A stretch of 64,000 bases of DNA. Source: Haloterrigena gelatinilytica. Its GTDB lineage: Archaea; Halobacteriota; Halobacteria; Halobacteriales; Natrialbaceae. The stretch spans positions 3,906,001 through 3,970,000 of the forward strand of contig NZ_JABUQZ010000001.1 in NCBI RefSeq assembly GCF_013342145.1. Direction: 5' to 3'. Shown in pieces: positions 51,558-60,641 of this stretch. The position numbers were made by a program, and so were the translations under genes. Position 1 is the stretch's first letter; every line of letters begins with the position of its first letter. Under the pieces are notes generated by a model. That model was not told the origin of the DNA. It did no database searches and worked only from the letters and a program-made list of their open reading frames with translations.

Positions 51558-53132
51558 ATGGTATCGCTACTGACGGACGCCGACGGCGACGAAACGGGGC
51601 GGGAGCGACGGCTGCGGCTTCGCGCCCTGTTCGCGGAGTATCGGACGGTGCTACTGATCGCGTTCGTCGTCCTGCTCGGCCTCGGCGCGTGGCTGAGCTA
51701 CGGCGCCTACGCCACCTCGGAGACGGCGACCGAGCAACAGCTCGAGCACCGCTGGACGGCGACGGGGGAGTTCTCTCACGGTGCCGTCGTCACCGAGTCC
51801 AACCCCGTCCATCCCGAGGGGACGCGCCTCGAGAACGAGTCGCTGTACTACGAGGGGATCGCGCCGACGGTCGACGGCGAGTTCGCCGGCGGATACGACG
51901 CCGGCGGCGGCGAGGACGTCCGCGTCTCGGTCGCGGTCGACCTCGTCTATCGATCGGTCGACCCGAACGGCGACGGCGTCTACTGGAGCCGACGAACGGA
52001 ACTCGAGTCGGCGACGGCGACGGACGTCGCGCCGGGCGAGGCGGTCACCGCGTCGTTCGCCGTCAACGTCACGGCGGTCAGGGAGTCGATCGCCGAGATC
52101 GAGCGGGAGGTCGGGACCGGCCCCGGCGAGACCGAGATCGTCCTCGACCTCGAGCGGACGGTCGACGGCCGGATCGACGGCGAGCGCCGCTCGGCGAACC
52201 ACAGCTACGAGGTGCCGATCACGACGGACGGGGAGGCGTACCGCCTCGAGGCCGACGGCTCGTACGACGAACCACGAGAGGAGCACGAGTCCGTCGAGGT
52301 CCCCGTCTCGGCGGGGCCGCTTCGATCCGTCGGCGGACCCCTGTTGCTGGGGCTGGGCGCGACCGGTATCGGTGCCGTGGGAGTTGTAACGCGCCGGTTC
52401 CCGGAGCTGACGGAGACCGAGCGCGAGTGGCTGGCCTACCGGGCCGACCGCTCGGAGTTCGAGGAGGTGATCACGACGGTCAGTCTACCCGCGTCGGGAC
52501 TCGCAGAGCCTCGTGCGACGGTCGACTCGCTGGCGGCGCTCGCGCGCCTCGGAATCGATCTCGAGGCGGCGGTGCTCTTCGATTCGGACGAGAACCGCTA
52601 CGTCGTCCGCGGCGACGGCGTCCGATACGTCTTCGAGCCGCCGCGGCCGCCGACCGGGGACGATCTGCTCGCCCCCGTGACGATGGGGACTGATTCGGCG
52701 GCAGACGACGATACCGACACCGGCGGCGAGGGGATCGCAGTCGGCGAGACCGACGGATCCGACGCGTCGGCGACCGAATCCGATACCGGGTCCGCGCCGG
52801 TGACTGTTTCCGACGGCCGCGACGCGGACTCCGACCGATCGGCGCGTAGCGAGACGGCCGAGGTCGCTGTCGAACCGACTGCTCCCGCCGTCGAATCGGC
52901 GACGAAAGCGCCCCGCGGCCCGTCGAGCGAGACGAGCCGCGAGCCGCCGCTCGAGTCGTCGTCGGAGTCGTCGGAGCCGGCGTCCGACTCGACTGCCGGT
53001 ATCGACGACGAGGACCTGCTCGCACTCGCCGGACTCGAGCCCAGGGACCTTTCGGGGCCCCGCCTGTTCGAGTCGACGGGAGACGGCGACGAGGAGCGGG
53101 CGGATCGATCCGAGGGCGGGCCCGATCACTGA
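51558..53132 (+). CDS. DUF5305 domain membrane protein
   Basis: A 524-residue protein beginning 3 nt after the signal peptidase stop. It has one N-terminal helix (TVLLIAFVVLLGLGAWLSYG), an extracytoplasmic region (residues about 55-255) with ATGEFSHGAVVTESNPVHPE and VDLVYRSVDPNGDGVYWSRR, and a second helix (GGPLLLGLGATGIGAVGVVT) near 258-280. The rest is cytosolic, with a folded segment and a long acidic Ser/Thr-rich tail from about 375. DUF5305 is a haloarchaeal family usually found with signal peptidases (from memory). Function unknown. Confidence 0.85.
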   Translation: MVSLLTDADGDETGRERRLRLRALFAEYRTVLLIAFVVLLGLGAWLSYGAYATSETATEQQLEHRWTATGEFSHGAVVTESNPVHPEGTRLENESLYYEGIAPTVDGEFAGGYDAGGGEDVRVSVAVDLVYRSVDPNGDGVYWSRRTELESATATDVAPGEAVTASFAVNVTAVRESIAEIEREVGTGPGETEIVLDLERTVDGRIDGERRSANHSYEVPITTDGEAYRLEADGSYDEPREEHESVEVPVSAGPLRSVGGPLLLGLGATGIGAVGVVTRRFPELTETEREWLAYRADRSEFEEVITTVSLPASGLAEPRATVDSLAALARLGIDLEAAVLFDSDENRYVVRGDGVRYVFEPPRPPTGDDLLAPVTMGTDSAADDDTDTGGEGIAVGETDGSDASATESDTGSAPVTVSDGRDADSDRSARSETAEVAVEPTAPAVESATKAPRGPSSETSREPPLESSSESSEPASDSTAGIDDEDLLALAGLEPRDLSGPRLFESTGDGDEERADRSEGGPDH

Positions 53133-53157
53133 CGGGACGGTCGGGGCGGCCGTCGGC

Positions 53158-53559
53158 TCAGTCCTCGCCGTCCGCGCGATCGCGAAGCTGCCGCTTCTGC
53201 CGGCGTTCGGTCACGTGATCGACGCCGTCGGCCAGTTCCTCGCGGACCTCGGTCTCGAAGGCGTCGACCTCCGCTACGAACTCGTCGGAGAACTCCTCGA
53301 CGAGTTCGAAGGTCCACTGGTCGCTGACCGCGCCGGCCGGGAGGTGGTCGTCCCTGAGGGCGTCGGCCCACTCCTCGTGGCCGGCCTCGCGGAGGGCGTC
53401 CTCGGCGTCGCCCATTCGGTCCATCGCGTGGCCCAGCTCGTGGTGGAACTCGAGGAGGGTCCCGTAGGCTCGGTGGACGTACTCGATCCCGAGCTGGAGT
53501 TCGTGCAGCGCGTCCGCTTCGACGTCGCTCAACTCGAGGTCGTCCGGGTCGCGTTCCAT
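53158..53559 (-). CDS. conserved hypothetical helical protein
   Basis: A 133-residue acidic helical protein: MERDPDDLELSDVEADALHE then LQLGIEYVHRAYGTLLEFHH, and a C-terminal KRQ/RDRADGED tail. The whole sequence is predicted helical, with His residues in LEFHHELGHAMDR that could bind metal (ferritin or hemerythrin-like), but no convincing family can be named. Convergent with the DUF5305 gene and divergent from the Mrr-like gene. Confidence 0.7.
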   Translation of the reverse strand: MERDPDDLELSDVEADALHELQLGIEYVHRAYGTLLEFHHELGHAMDRMGDAEDALREAGHEEWADALRDDHLPAGAVSDQWTFELVEEFSDEFVAEVDAFETEVREELADGVDHVTERRQKRQLRDRADGED

Positions 53560-53675
53560 ACCGGTCGGACGCCGACCGCGAGGAAAGCCCTTGGGCCAAA
53601 CAGCGTCCGATTCTCGCGGCCGATACCGGAGCCGCAACACTCTCGGCGGTCGACTCGAGAGGAGTCGTGAACGCG

Positions 53676-55037
53676 ATGGCGATACTCGACGACCTCTCGG
53701 GCTACGAGTTCGAGGACCTGATGGAGGACGTGTTTCGACACTGCGGCTACGAGAACGTCCGCCAGTCGCGGCGGACGGCAGACGAGGGACGGGACATCCT
53801 GATGGAGGAAGTCGTCGACGGCCGCCGCCGGGCGGTCGTCGTCGAGTGCAAGCACACGGGGACCGTCAGCCGGCCGGTCATCCAGAAACTCCACTCGGCG
53901 GTCGCGACCTACGACTACGACGGGCCGGTCCGCGGGACGGTCGTGACGACCGGTCGGTTCACCGAGCCCGCACGCGAGTACGCCGCGAACCTGGGGTCGA
54001 ACCGGGAGGGCGGCGTCGAACTCCTCGACGGACGGGACCTCCGGGAGATCGGCGCGGAGATCGGTCTGGATCTCTACAACGGTCGGATCGAGATCCTCTG
54101 CGAGGAAGCGCTCCGGCCGACCCACCCCACCGCCGGTCGAGACGCGCCGGTCTTCGAGGCCGTCCGCGAAATCGAGAACCTCGAGGCCGCGACGATTCCG
54201 ACGCCCGAGACGACGGTCGCGCTCGAGCCGGTGGTCACCGTCCGCGCGACGACCGACGCGACGTTCGAGACCTCCGTCGGCGTCATCCACCGGATCGACG
54301 AGGCGACCGACCTCGCGATCCGCGCCGACCGCGACGAGCCGCGGGCCGCGACCGGCGACGTTCGCGACCTCGCCGCCAACCGCTCGGCGTCCCGTATCGA
54401 CCTCGAGGCGGCCGACCTCGAGTCGACCTTCGACGGCGTCGAGCGCCGCCGGTTCGGACAAACTGAGACCGAGTACAAGGAGTGGGCCGTCGACCGCCTC
54501 CGGCAGGCGCAGACGACGACGGTCCACTACACGGGCGACAACAACGTCGACTACGAGAAGACCTGCACGCCCAAGCGGTCGGACATCTCGGTCCGCGATA
54601 TCGACCCCGTCTACGTCCCGCACGTCCGGTCTCGCCTCTCGCTGGGCGAGTACGACTACCGGTACGCCTACCGCGCCGCCGGCCCCTCGCGGGCGACCAC
54701 GCGAAACGACTTCCGGGAGTGCGTCCACTGCGAGACGGCGGGCGCGAGCGAGACCTACACCTACTGCGACAACTGCGGGAGCGTCAACTGCGAGGAGCAC
54801 ACGAAAACGGAGCGACTCGAGGGCGACCCCGTCTGTACCGGCTGTGCCGTCACCGAACGGTTCGCGCTCGAGACGAAGTACTTCTACGACGAGGCGAACC
54901 TCGAGGCCTTCCGCGAGGAGTACGCGGCCATGGCGATCCACGAGAAGGCCACGGAGAACGTCCCGTTGGCCGTCGGAAGCGTCCTCTGTGCGCTGCTCGC
55001 GACGTTCTTCGTCGCGAGTTCGATCGGGCTCGTCTAG
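53676..55037 (+). CDS. Mrr-like restriction endonuclease with Zn-binding and membrane segment
   Basis: A 453-residue protein (a GTG three codons upstream is an alternative start). Residues 1-100 form an Mrr/PD-(D/E)XK nuclease: LSGYEFEDLMEDVFRHCGYE, TADEGRDILMEE (Asp40) and AVVVECKHTGTVSRP (Glu57-x-Lys59). Middle part is unclassified (LEAATIPTPETTVALEPVVT; TFETSVGVIHRIDEATDLAI). Around residue 350 there is a cysteine-rich segment (CVHCETAGASETYTYCDNC...CEEH...CTGC) likely to bind zinc. The C-terminus has one membrane helix (PLAVGSVLCALLATFFVASS). Probable membrane-anchored nuclease; its target is not known. Confidence 0.82.
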   Translation: MAILDDLSGYEFEDLMEDVFRHCGYENVRQSRRTADEGRDILMEEVVDGRRRAVVVECKHTGTVSRPVIQKLHSAVATYDYDGPVRGTVVTTGRFTEPAREYAANLGSNREGGVELLDGRDLREIGAEIGLDLYNGRIEILCEEALRPTHPTAGRDAPVFEAVREIENLEAATIPTPETTVALEPVVTVRATTDATFETSVGVIHRIDEATDLAIRADRDEPRAATGDVRDLAANRSASRIDLEAADLESTFDGVERRRFGQTETEYKEWAVDRLRQAQTTTVHYTGDNNVDYEKTCTPKRSDISVRDIDPVYVPHVRSRLSLGEYDYRYAYRAAGPSRATTRNDFRECVHCETAGASETYTYCDNCGSVNCEEHTKTERLEGDPVCTGCAVTERFALETKYFYDEANLEAFREEYAAMAIHEKATENVPLAVGSVLCALLATFFVASSIGLV

Positions 55038-55102
55038 CTCGGGTCCGTCGGCCGGTCACTCTTTCGTCGATCGGCGCCGAGAACCGGCCTCGAGCGACAG
55101 CC

Positions 55103-57640
55103 TCACTCGTCGCCGACCAGTTCGCGCAGCGAGTTGCCGGTGATCGCCAGCCCGGTGACGGCCAGCGCGCCGGTCGTGACGACCGGATTCAACAGGCCCG
55201 CCAGCGCGACGGGAATCACGATCGCGTTGTAACCGAGCGCCAGGCCGAGGTTCCGGACGACCCGACGGCGGGCGGCCCGCGCGAGGGCGAACGCGCGCTC
55301 GACCGCGGCGAGGTCGTCCTCGACGATCGCGAGATCGGCCGCGTCGGCGGCCAGCGCCGTCCCGCCGCCCAGCGAGAGCCCCAGATCCGCCGCCGCCAGC
55401 GCCGGTGCGTCGTTGGTGCCGTCGCCGACCATCGCCACGCGCCCCTCGGCGCGCAGCCGACGGATCGCCGCGGTCTTGCCCGCGGGCGGAACGTTCGCGA
55501 AGACCCGCGTGACGCCCGAGTGCTCTCGGAAGGCGGCCGCCGCCGAGCCGTCGTCGCCGGTGAGAACCACGACGTCGACGCCCTCGTCGGCCAGCGCCGT
55601 CACCGTCTCCGCCCACCCCTCTCGAGGCTCGTCGCCGACGACGATGACTCCCTCCGCGCGACCGTCCCGGCCGACGACGACGGGCAGGTGGCCGGCCTCT
55701 CGCGCCTCGGCGATGCGGTCCGTCAGTCCGTCCTCGAGGTCCCAGCCTCGCTCTCGGAAGAGGTCGGGGTGGCCGGCGAGGATTCGCCGCCCGTCGACGA
55801 CCCCCCCGACGCCGGTGGCGTGGCGCTCGAACTCCCGGACCGTTCCGGGTTCGGCGCCCTCGCCGCCCGCGGCGTCCTCGGCGTCGTCCACGACGCCGCC
55901 GTCGGCTCGAGCGTCCGACGCGGCGTCCGTCGAGTCGCCGAAGGCGTTCGCGATCGCCGCGGCCGCCGGATGCGAGGCCCGGCGCTCGACCGCGGCGGCG
56001 GCCCGCAGGAGATCCTCGGGCGCGTCGGCCTCGAGGACGGTCATCTCCCCGGTCGTCAGCGTCCCCGTCTTGTCGAAGACGACGACGTCGATCTCGCGCA
56101 GGCGCTCGAAGACGCTCTCGTCGAAGACGACGATCCCGCGCTCGAGGGCGTCGCGGATGCTCGAGGCGATCGAGATCGGCGTCGCGAACGCGAACGCCCA
56201 CGGGCTCGCGGCGATGAGCGCCAGGCAGACGGCCGCCGCGACGCCGACTGCGGTCCCGTCGAGGACGAGGGCGGCCAGTCCCGCGACGACGGCCGCGGCG
56301 ACGACGATCGGAAGCGCGGTGCCGGCGAGCGCGTCGGCCCGGCGCTGGACGCCGTGGTCCGCGCTCTGGAGGTTCCAGACGGTCCGCGTCAGCCGGTCGA
56401 TGCTGCTGGTCGTCTCGTCGTCGACGGCGACGACCGCGGCGCCGTCGGTGACGACCGAGCCGCCGATCACCGGGTCGCCGTCGGCCTTCGAGACCGGCAG
56501 GGACTCGCCGGTGACGACCGCCTCGTCGACGGTACACAGCCCCTCGGCGAGGCGGCCGTCGACCGGGATGCGCTCGCCCGCGCGAACGAGCAGGCGGTCG
56601 TCGGCCGCGACGTCCGCGACCGGCACCTCCCGAGTCGCCCCGTCGGACTCGAGGACCCGGGCCGTGCCGACCTGCGAGATCGTGAGGTCGGTCAGCCGGT
56701 TTAAGGCGTCGCGTTTGACCGTCTCCTCGTAGAAGATCGCGCCCATCACGATCGCGGCGACGAGGATCGTCAGGTCGAAGTAGAGATCCGGCCCGCCGCG
56801 GACGAAGGCGACCGCCCCGGCGGCGTAGGCGGCCACGATGGTCAGCGTCGCCAGTAAGTGCGTGCTCGGTTCGCGGAGCTTCAGGCTCACGTACGCACCC
56901 CGCAGGAGCGGCCGGCCGGTCAGGTAGAGAATGGCGCCGGTCATCCCCATGAACAGCGGGGCGTAGAGGCTGACCTCGTAGCTGTCGAACTGCTGTGCGA
57001 ACTGTTCGAACAGCCAGTAGTCGGTGAACGCGGCGAGATACATCGGGTAGAACGTCGTGACGTACGGCACCAGCAGGAACGAGCCGAAGACGATCCCGAC
57101 GATGTAGCGCACCTCGAGGACGTTCTCCGAGCGGCGCTTTCGGACCCCCTGCATCTCGCGCGACCGGCGGGTCGCGCTCTCGTCGCTCGCCGCGTCGTCG
57201 TCCTCGGCCGCCTCCTCGCGGCGGTAGGCCGTGTAGCCGGTCGTGCTCAGCGCGTCCTCGAGTGTCTCCGCCGCGATCCGGTCTGGATCGTGATCGACGC
57301 GGACCGTCTCAGTGACGTAACTGGCCGCCGCGTCCGCGACGCCGTCGCGACCCTCGGCGACCGACTCGAGGTACGCCTCGCACTGGGCCGAGTGCATCCC
57401 GTCGATCCGGAAGAACGACCGCTCGAGGTCCGCGGAGCGATCGTCATCGGGGGTCTCGTCCGCGTCGACCGTCCCGTCCGCACCGCCCTCGCCGACGCCG
57501 AGGTCCGCGGCGATATCCCGACACCCCGTCGAGCAGAACGGCCCGTCGGCTCCCGCGTCCGCCACCGGCTCGCCGGGCGACTCCTCGAGTGCGGTTCCAC
57601 AGAGGCGACACCGCTCCCGGTCCGTTCGCGTTTCGCTCAC
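55103..57640 (-). CDS. heavy-metal P1B-type ATPase with non-canonical SPW motif
   Basis: An 845-residue pump read from GTG at 57640. Residues 1-45 form a cysteine-rich zinc ribbon or TRASH-like domain (CRLCGTALEE...FCSTGCRDIA). Residues 75-140 form an HMA domain whose metal motif is degenerate: GMHSAQCEAYLE keeps only Cys87. TGES (377-380), DKTGT (523-527), the GDGTNDAPAL motif and HP-containing region (ERRASHPAAAAI) are intact. The membrane metal site, normally CPC, CPH or SPC, reads ASPWAFAFATPIS (SPW, 479-481). Transport of a metal is certain by fold, but the cargo is unclear. Probably exported across the membrane. Confidence 0.9.
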   Translation of the reverse strand: MSETRTDRERCRLCGTALEESPGEPVADAGADGPFCSTGCRDIAADLGVGEGGADGTVDADETPDDDRSADLERSFFRIDGMHSAQCEAYLESVAEGRDGVADAAASYVTETVRVDHDPDRIAAETLEDALSTTGYTAYRREEAAEDDDAASDESATRRSREMQGVRKRRSENVLEVRYIVGIVFGSFLLVPYVTTFYPMYLAAFTDYWLFEQFAQQFDSYEVSLYAPLFMGMTGAILYLTGRPLLRGAYVSLKLREPSTHLLATLTIVAAYAAGAVAFVRGGPDLYFDLTILVAAIVMGAIFYEETVKRDALNRLTDLTISQVGTARVLESDGATREVPVADVAADDRLLVRAGERIPVDGRLAEGLCTVDEAVVTGESLPVSKADGDPVIGGSVVTDGAAVVAVDDETTSSIDRLTRTVWNLQSADHGVQRRADALAGTALPIVVAAAVVAGLAALVLDGTAVGVAAAVCLALIAASPWAFAFATPISIASSIRDALERGIVVFDESVFERLREIDVVVFDKTGTLTTGEMTVLEADAPEDLLRAAAAVERRASHPAAAAIANAFGDSTDAASDARADGGVVDDAEDAAGGEGAEPGTVREFERHATGVGGVVDGRRILAGHPDLFRERGWDLEDGLTDRIAEAREAGHLPVVVGRDGRAEGVIVVGDEPREGWAETVTALADEGVDVVVLTGDDGSAAAAFREHSGVTRVFANVPPAGKTAAIRRLRAEGRVAMVGDGTNDAPALAAADLGLSLGGGTALAADAADLAIVEDDLAAVERAFALARAARRRVVRNLGLALGYNAIVIPVALAGLLNPVVTTGALAVTGLAITGNSLRELVGDE

Positions 57641-57703
57641 TGTCCGAACAGTCGGACTCGAGGGACATAACGCTGTCAACCTCGGTCGAGGGTCGTTCCG
57701 TCT

Positions 57704-59095
57704 TCACCCTCGAGCGACGATCGTTCCGTCCTCGCCGACGGCGACCGCCCGCGCTGCGCCGAGCGAAACGGCCAACAGCGCGCCGGCGGCGTCGGTATCG
57801 GTGCGTTTCCAGCCGGCGGCGCCGCCGGCGCGCTCGTGGACCGCGCCGTCGGCCGCACACGCCATTGCCCGCTCCTCTCGGCGGGCGAGGCCGGTCAGCG
57901 CGTCGTCGGCGACCCGCTCGGGCGTCCAGGTCGGTCCGTCGTAGCGGTGGACGACGCCGTCGTCTGCGCTCACCAGACAGTCGTCTCGGCCCGCGGTCGC
58001 GACGTCGGTCAGCGTCCCGTCGGCGCCCTCGAGTCCGACTCGATCGAACGACTCGCCGCCGTCGGTCGTCTCGAAGACGCCGTCGTTGGTGTCACAGCAG
58101 TAGCCGACCGCGTCGTCGGCGAACGCGACGCCGGAGAGGCTCGAGCCGCTGCCGGGTTTCTCGGGACCGGTCCACTCGAGAGCGCGGCCGTCGCCGTCGG
58201 CGCCGTACGTCCCGCGGAGCACGGCGCCGGAGCCGTTGATCAGGAGGACCGTCTCCGCGCCGCTCGCGCCGCCGACGGCGACCCCCAGCCAGTTGTCGGT
58301 GATGTCCTCGGGGGCCGTGAAGTCCGTGTGACGGCCCGTCTCGGCGTCGATCCGTCCCACCGCGCCGCTGTCGCCCGCGATCCAGACGGCCGCGCCGTCG
58401 GCCGTCGCGTCGACCCCGCGGAGGTCGTTGCCCCCCGCGGCGGGGCCGTCCTCGAGGACGGTCGTCCACTCGTCGCCGTCGTCGGCGAGGACGATCCCGC
58501 CGTCGCCGACCGCGTAGGCGGCGCTCGACTCTGCCGTGTCGTCGGCTGCGGCGACCGCGGCGTCTCGTAGCGTCGCGTCCGTGGGCGCCTCGACGGCGTG
58601 CCACTCCCGCTCGGATTCGGGTTCCGGTTTCTCTCGAGCGTCTCGCACCGCGGCGTCTGCCGTCCCATCGGCCGCGATCGATTCGCCATCGTCGTCGCTC
58701 GAGGGCGGTGACTCGAGCGCGTCCCTCGTGTCCGTCGCGTCCGGTTCGGCGCGGCTCGATCCCGACGGTTCGGATTCCGGTTCGGCGTGGTTCGATTCGG
58801 ATTTCGGTGTGTCGGATTCCGGCTCGGATTCGGTCGGTGACTCGTCGCGTTCGGGCGTCGACGCGCCTCGGTCCGCGTCCGCCCGGTCGTCGTTCCGGCC
58901 GTGGCGCAGGTAGAGCACGATCGGCGGCACGACGTACGACGCCAGCGCGAGCGCGGCGAACCATCGGTGGACGATGGTCAGCGTCCCGAACGCGGTCAGG
59001 CCGGCCGTCGCGACGGCGTGGATCCACGTCTTCGTGTAGGACCGATAGAAGGGAACGAAGCCGCCGGTCTCGAGACGAGCGTTCTGTGATGACAT
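57704..59095 (-). CDS. membrane-anchored beta-propeller protein (YCF48-like)
   Basis: A 463-residue protein. Two hydrophobic helices near residues 25-65 (WIHAVATAGLTAFGTLTIVH, RWFAALALASYVVPPIVLYL), a long acidic Ser/Glu/Pro-rich linker (70-165), then a beta-propeller of about six blades with repeated 'G-G-x-V-x-R-x-D/E-G' motifs: SAAYAVGDGGIVLADDGDEW, WIAGDSGAVGRIDAETGRHT, GVFETTDGGESFDRVGLEG and ARAVAVGEDGTIVARG. It resembles YCF48/photosystem stability factor-type propellers. It lies immediately upstream of the P-type ATPase on the same strand (its 3' end is 64 nt from the ATPase start), but any link is inference. Confidence 0.78.
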   Translation of the reverse strand: MSSQNARLETGGFVPFYRSYTKTWIHAVATAGLTAFGTLTIVHRWFAALALASYVVPPIVLYLRHGRNDDRADADRGASTPERDESPTESEPESDTPKSESNHAEPESEPSGSSRAEPDATDTRDALESPPSSDDDGESIAADGTADAAVRDAREKPEPESEREWHAVEAPTDATLRDAAVAAADDTAESSAAYAVGDGGIVLADDGDEWTTVLEDGPAAGGNDLRGVDATADGAAVWIAGDSGAVGRIDAETGRHTDFTAPEDITDNWLGVAVGGASGAETVLLINGSGAVLRGTYGADGDGRALEWTGPEKPGSGSSLSGVAFADDAVGYCCDTNDGVFETTDGGESFDRVGLEGADGTLTDVATAGRDDCLVSADDGVVHRYDGPTWTPERVADDALTGLARREERAMACAADGAVHERAGGAAGWKRTDTDAAGALLAVSLGAARAVAVGEDGTIVARG

Positions 59096-59229
59096 CGGGT
59101 GTTCGGTCGCGGTGTCGGCGGATCGGCGTTCGGTCGATCGGCTTAGGTCCACCGTATCGGACTCGCGAGCAAAAGGGTGCTGCAGGCACGCGCACGACGG
59201 CTTCGCGGGACGTCCTCGATGCCGTCCGC

Positions 59230-59895
59230 TCAGAAGCCGTGGTCCCCCTCGAGCAACACGAGTTGCGTCCGGTCGTCGACCCGCTCGTACTCCATCGAGA
59301 CGAGTTTCCCGACGACGCTGCCTTGCCCGTAGACCTCCTGTGCGCGGGCGTCCTCGAGCGGATAGGCGTACTCCCGGACGCGCTCGACGGCGGCCTCGAA
59401 GTCCGCGACGATCTTGTTAGTCGAGCCGACCAACACGAGGTTCTTCGCACCGAAGGCCCACGCGCCGACGCCGTTGCCCAGCGCGTTGGCGCCGAGCAGT
59501 TCGCCGGACTCCGCGATGGCGTTGACGCTGTCGAAGAAGACGTCCGCCGTGGTTGCCTCGCGGCGGGCGTCGGCGCGATCGTCGTCGTCGTCGGTCCCCT
59601 GAATCCGGTGGCTGAGGTAGTCGAACCCGTCGCCGTCCTCGAGGTCGTCGGTGAAGCCGAGCTCCTCTAAGGTCGTCGAGTGGCCGTCCATCACCGACGC
59701 GCCGTCGGGGATCTGCTCGCGGAGGTGCTCGCGAGCCGCGTCGCCGTCGTCGAAGACGTGGACGTCGATGTTCCGGTCCTCGACGTTCGAGACGACCGTC
59801 TCGATCGTCTCCTCGTCCGGGTCTGTATCGAACCTTGAGGCGTCCACCTCGAGGTCGTCGACGAAATCGCCCTTCGTGTAGTAGTCGTCGCTCAT
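59230..59895 (-). CDS. LUD domain protein (LutC/YkgG-like)
   Basis: A 221-residue LUD domain protein. Landmarks are HVFDDGDAAREHLREQIPDG, ASVMDGHSTTLEELGFTDDL, GELLGANALGNGVGAWAFGA, and KNLVLVGSTNKIVADFEAAV. LUD proteins take part in lactate utilisation (LutC) and related iron-sulfur oxidoreductase complexes, or act alone with unknown role. No lut partners are adjacent. A TATA-like element was not obvious before it. Confidence 0.85.
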   Translation of the reverse strand: MSDDYYTKGDFVDDLEVDASRFDTDPDEETIETVVSNVEDRNIDVHVFDDGDAAREHLREQIPDGASVMDGHSTTLEELGFTDDLEDGDGFDYLSHRIQGTDDDDDRADARREATTADVFFDSVNAIAESGELLGANALGNGVGAWAFGAKNLVLVGSTNKIVADFEAAVERVREYAYPLEDARAQEVYGQGSVVGKLVSMEYERVDDRTQLVLLEGDHGF

Positions 59896-60027
59896 CCGTT
59901 CGCTCGTTCGACCGCCCGACCGATCAAACGCCGGCCTTGCCTTGCAATACCGGTCCCGGTGCTCGAGCAGTTGACTCTCTCGTGCTCGGACGCGATTCGA
60001 TCGCCGCGGCTCGGTGGCGGCGAGCGA

Positions 60028-60336
60028 CTATCGCGTTCGACGACCCGTCGTCTCGAGCGAAATCGTCAGCACGCCGTTGTTGTAGACGGCGCTGCGATCC
60101 CCGCCGAAGGCCCGCCGCAGGGGGATCGACGTCAGCGGCGACAGGACACAGGCGTCGCGCTCGTCGTCGCGGTCGATCGCAATCTGGACTCGAGTCGCGC
60201 CCGCCTCGACGGTGAGGTCATCAATTTCGGCCGGCGAGACGTCGGCGACGATCTCGAGGCGGTCGGCGGTGCGGTCGTGGAGGATCCGAACGGGGAACGG
60301 GAGGGGCGTCGTTTCGGCGGCGCCGAACGCGGACAT
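60028..60336 (-). CDS. Hsp20-like (alpha-crystallin) domain protein
   Basis: A 102-residue beta-sandwich protein: LPFPVRILHDRTADRLEIVA, DVSPAEIDDLTVEAGATRVQ and the C-terminal AVYNNGVLTISLETTGRRT. The last segment has the Hsp20-type 'N-G-V-L-T-I-x-L' strand. No typical N-terminal oligomerisation arm. It belongs to a haloarchaeal group of small Hsp20-like proteins; function is unproven. Confidence 0.72.
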   Translation of the reverse strand: MSAFGAAETTPLPFPVRILHDRTADRLEIVADVSPAEIDDLTVEAGATRVQIAIDRDDERDACVLSPLTSIPLRRAFGGDRSAVYNNGVLTISLETTGRRTR

Positions 60337-60641
60337 GCGACGACGGTTCGACTCGAGCGCCAAATGGCTCCGCGTGTACGACTGGCCGTTTGATAGGCTA
60401 CGAGGAGCGGAGCGATCGACAGTTCGTGGGGTATCCATGAACCGTCATGTGACTTCGACGTTCGTCACTCCGATCACTTTATCCCAAACCGTCAGGTAGC
60501 GAACATCTATCGATGCAGCGACTGATTTCCGTTTGCTGTAAAGCAGCGAACGATCGCTGTTATAGTCTCGAACTCGTACCCGAGCAATGGGTACGAGAGT
60601 GATCGATAGATTATTTAATCCAACTCTACTATGGTGTAAAT
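60337..60641. promoter_or_regulatory. boundary region to the AT-rich island, with inverted repeat
   Basis: A 305-nt gap in which G+C content falls. It contains a perfect 9-bp inverted repeat CTCGTACCC/GGGTACGAG (60573-60581 and 60589-60597, 7-nt spacer) just upstream of the TATA box TTATTTAATC (60611-60620). The TATA box is centred 26 nt before the ATG at 60642, so the repeat sits where an operator or activator site would lie. Confidence 0.55.
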
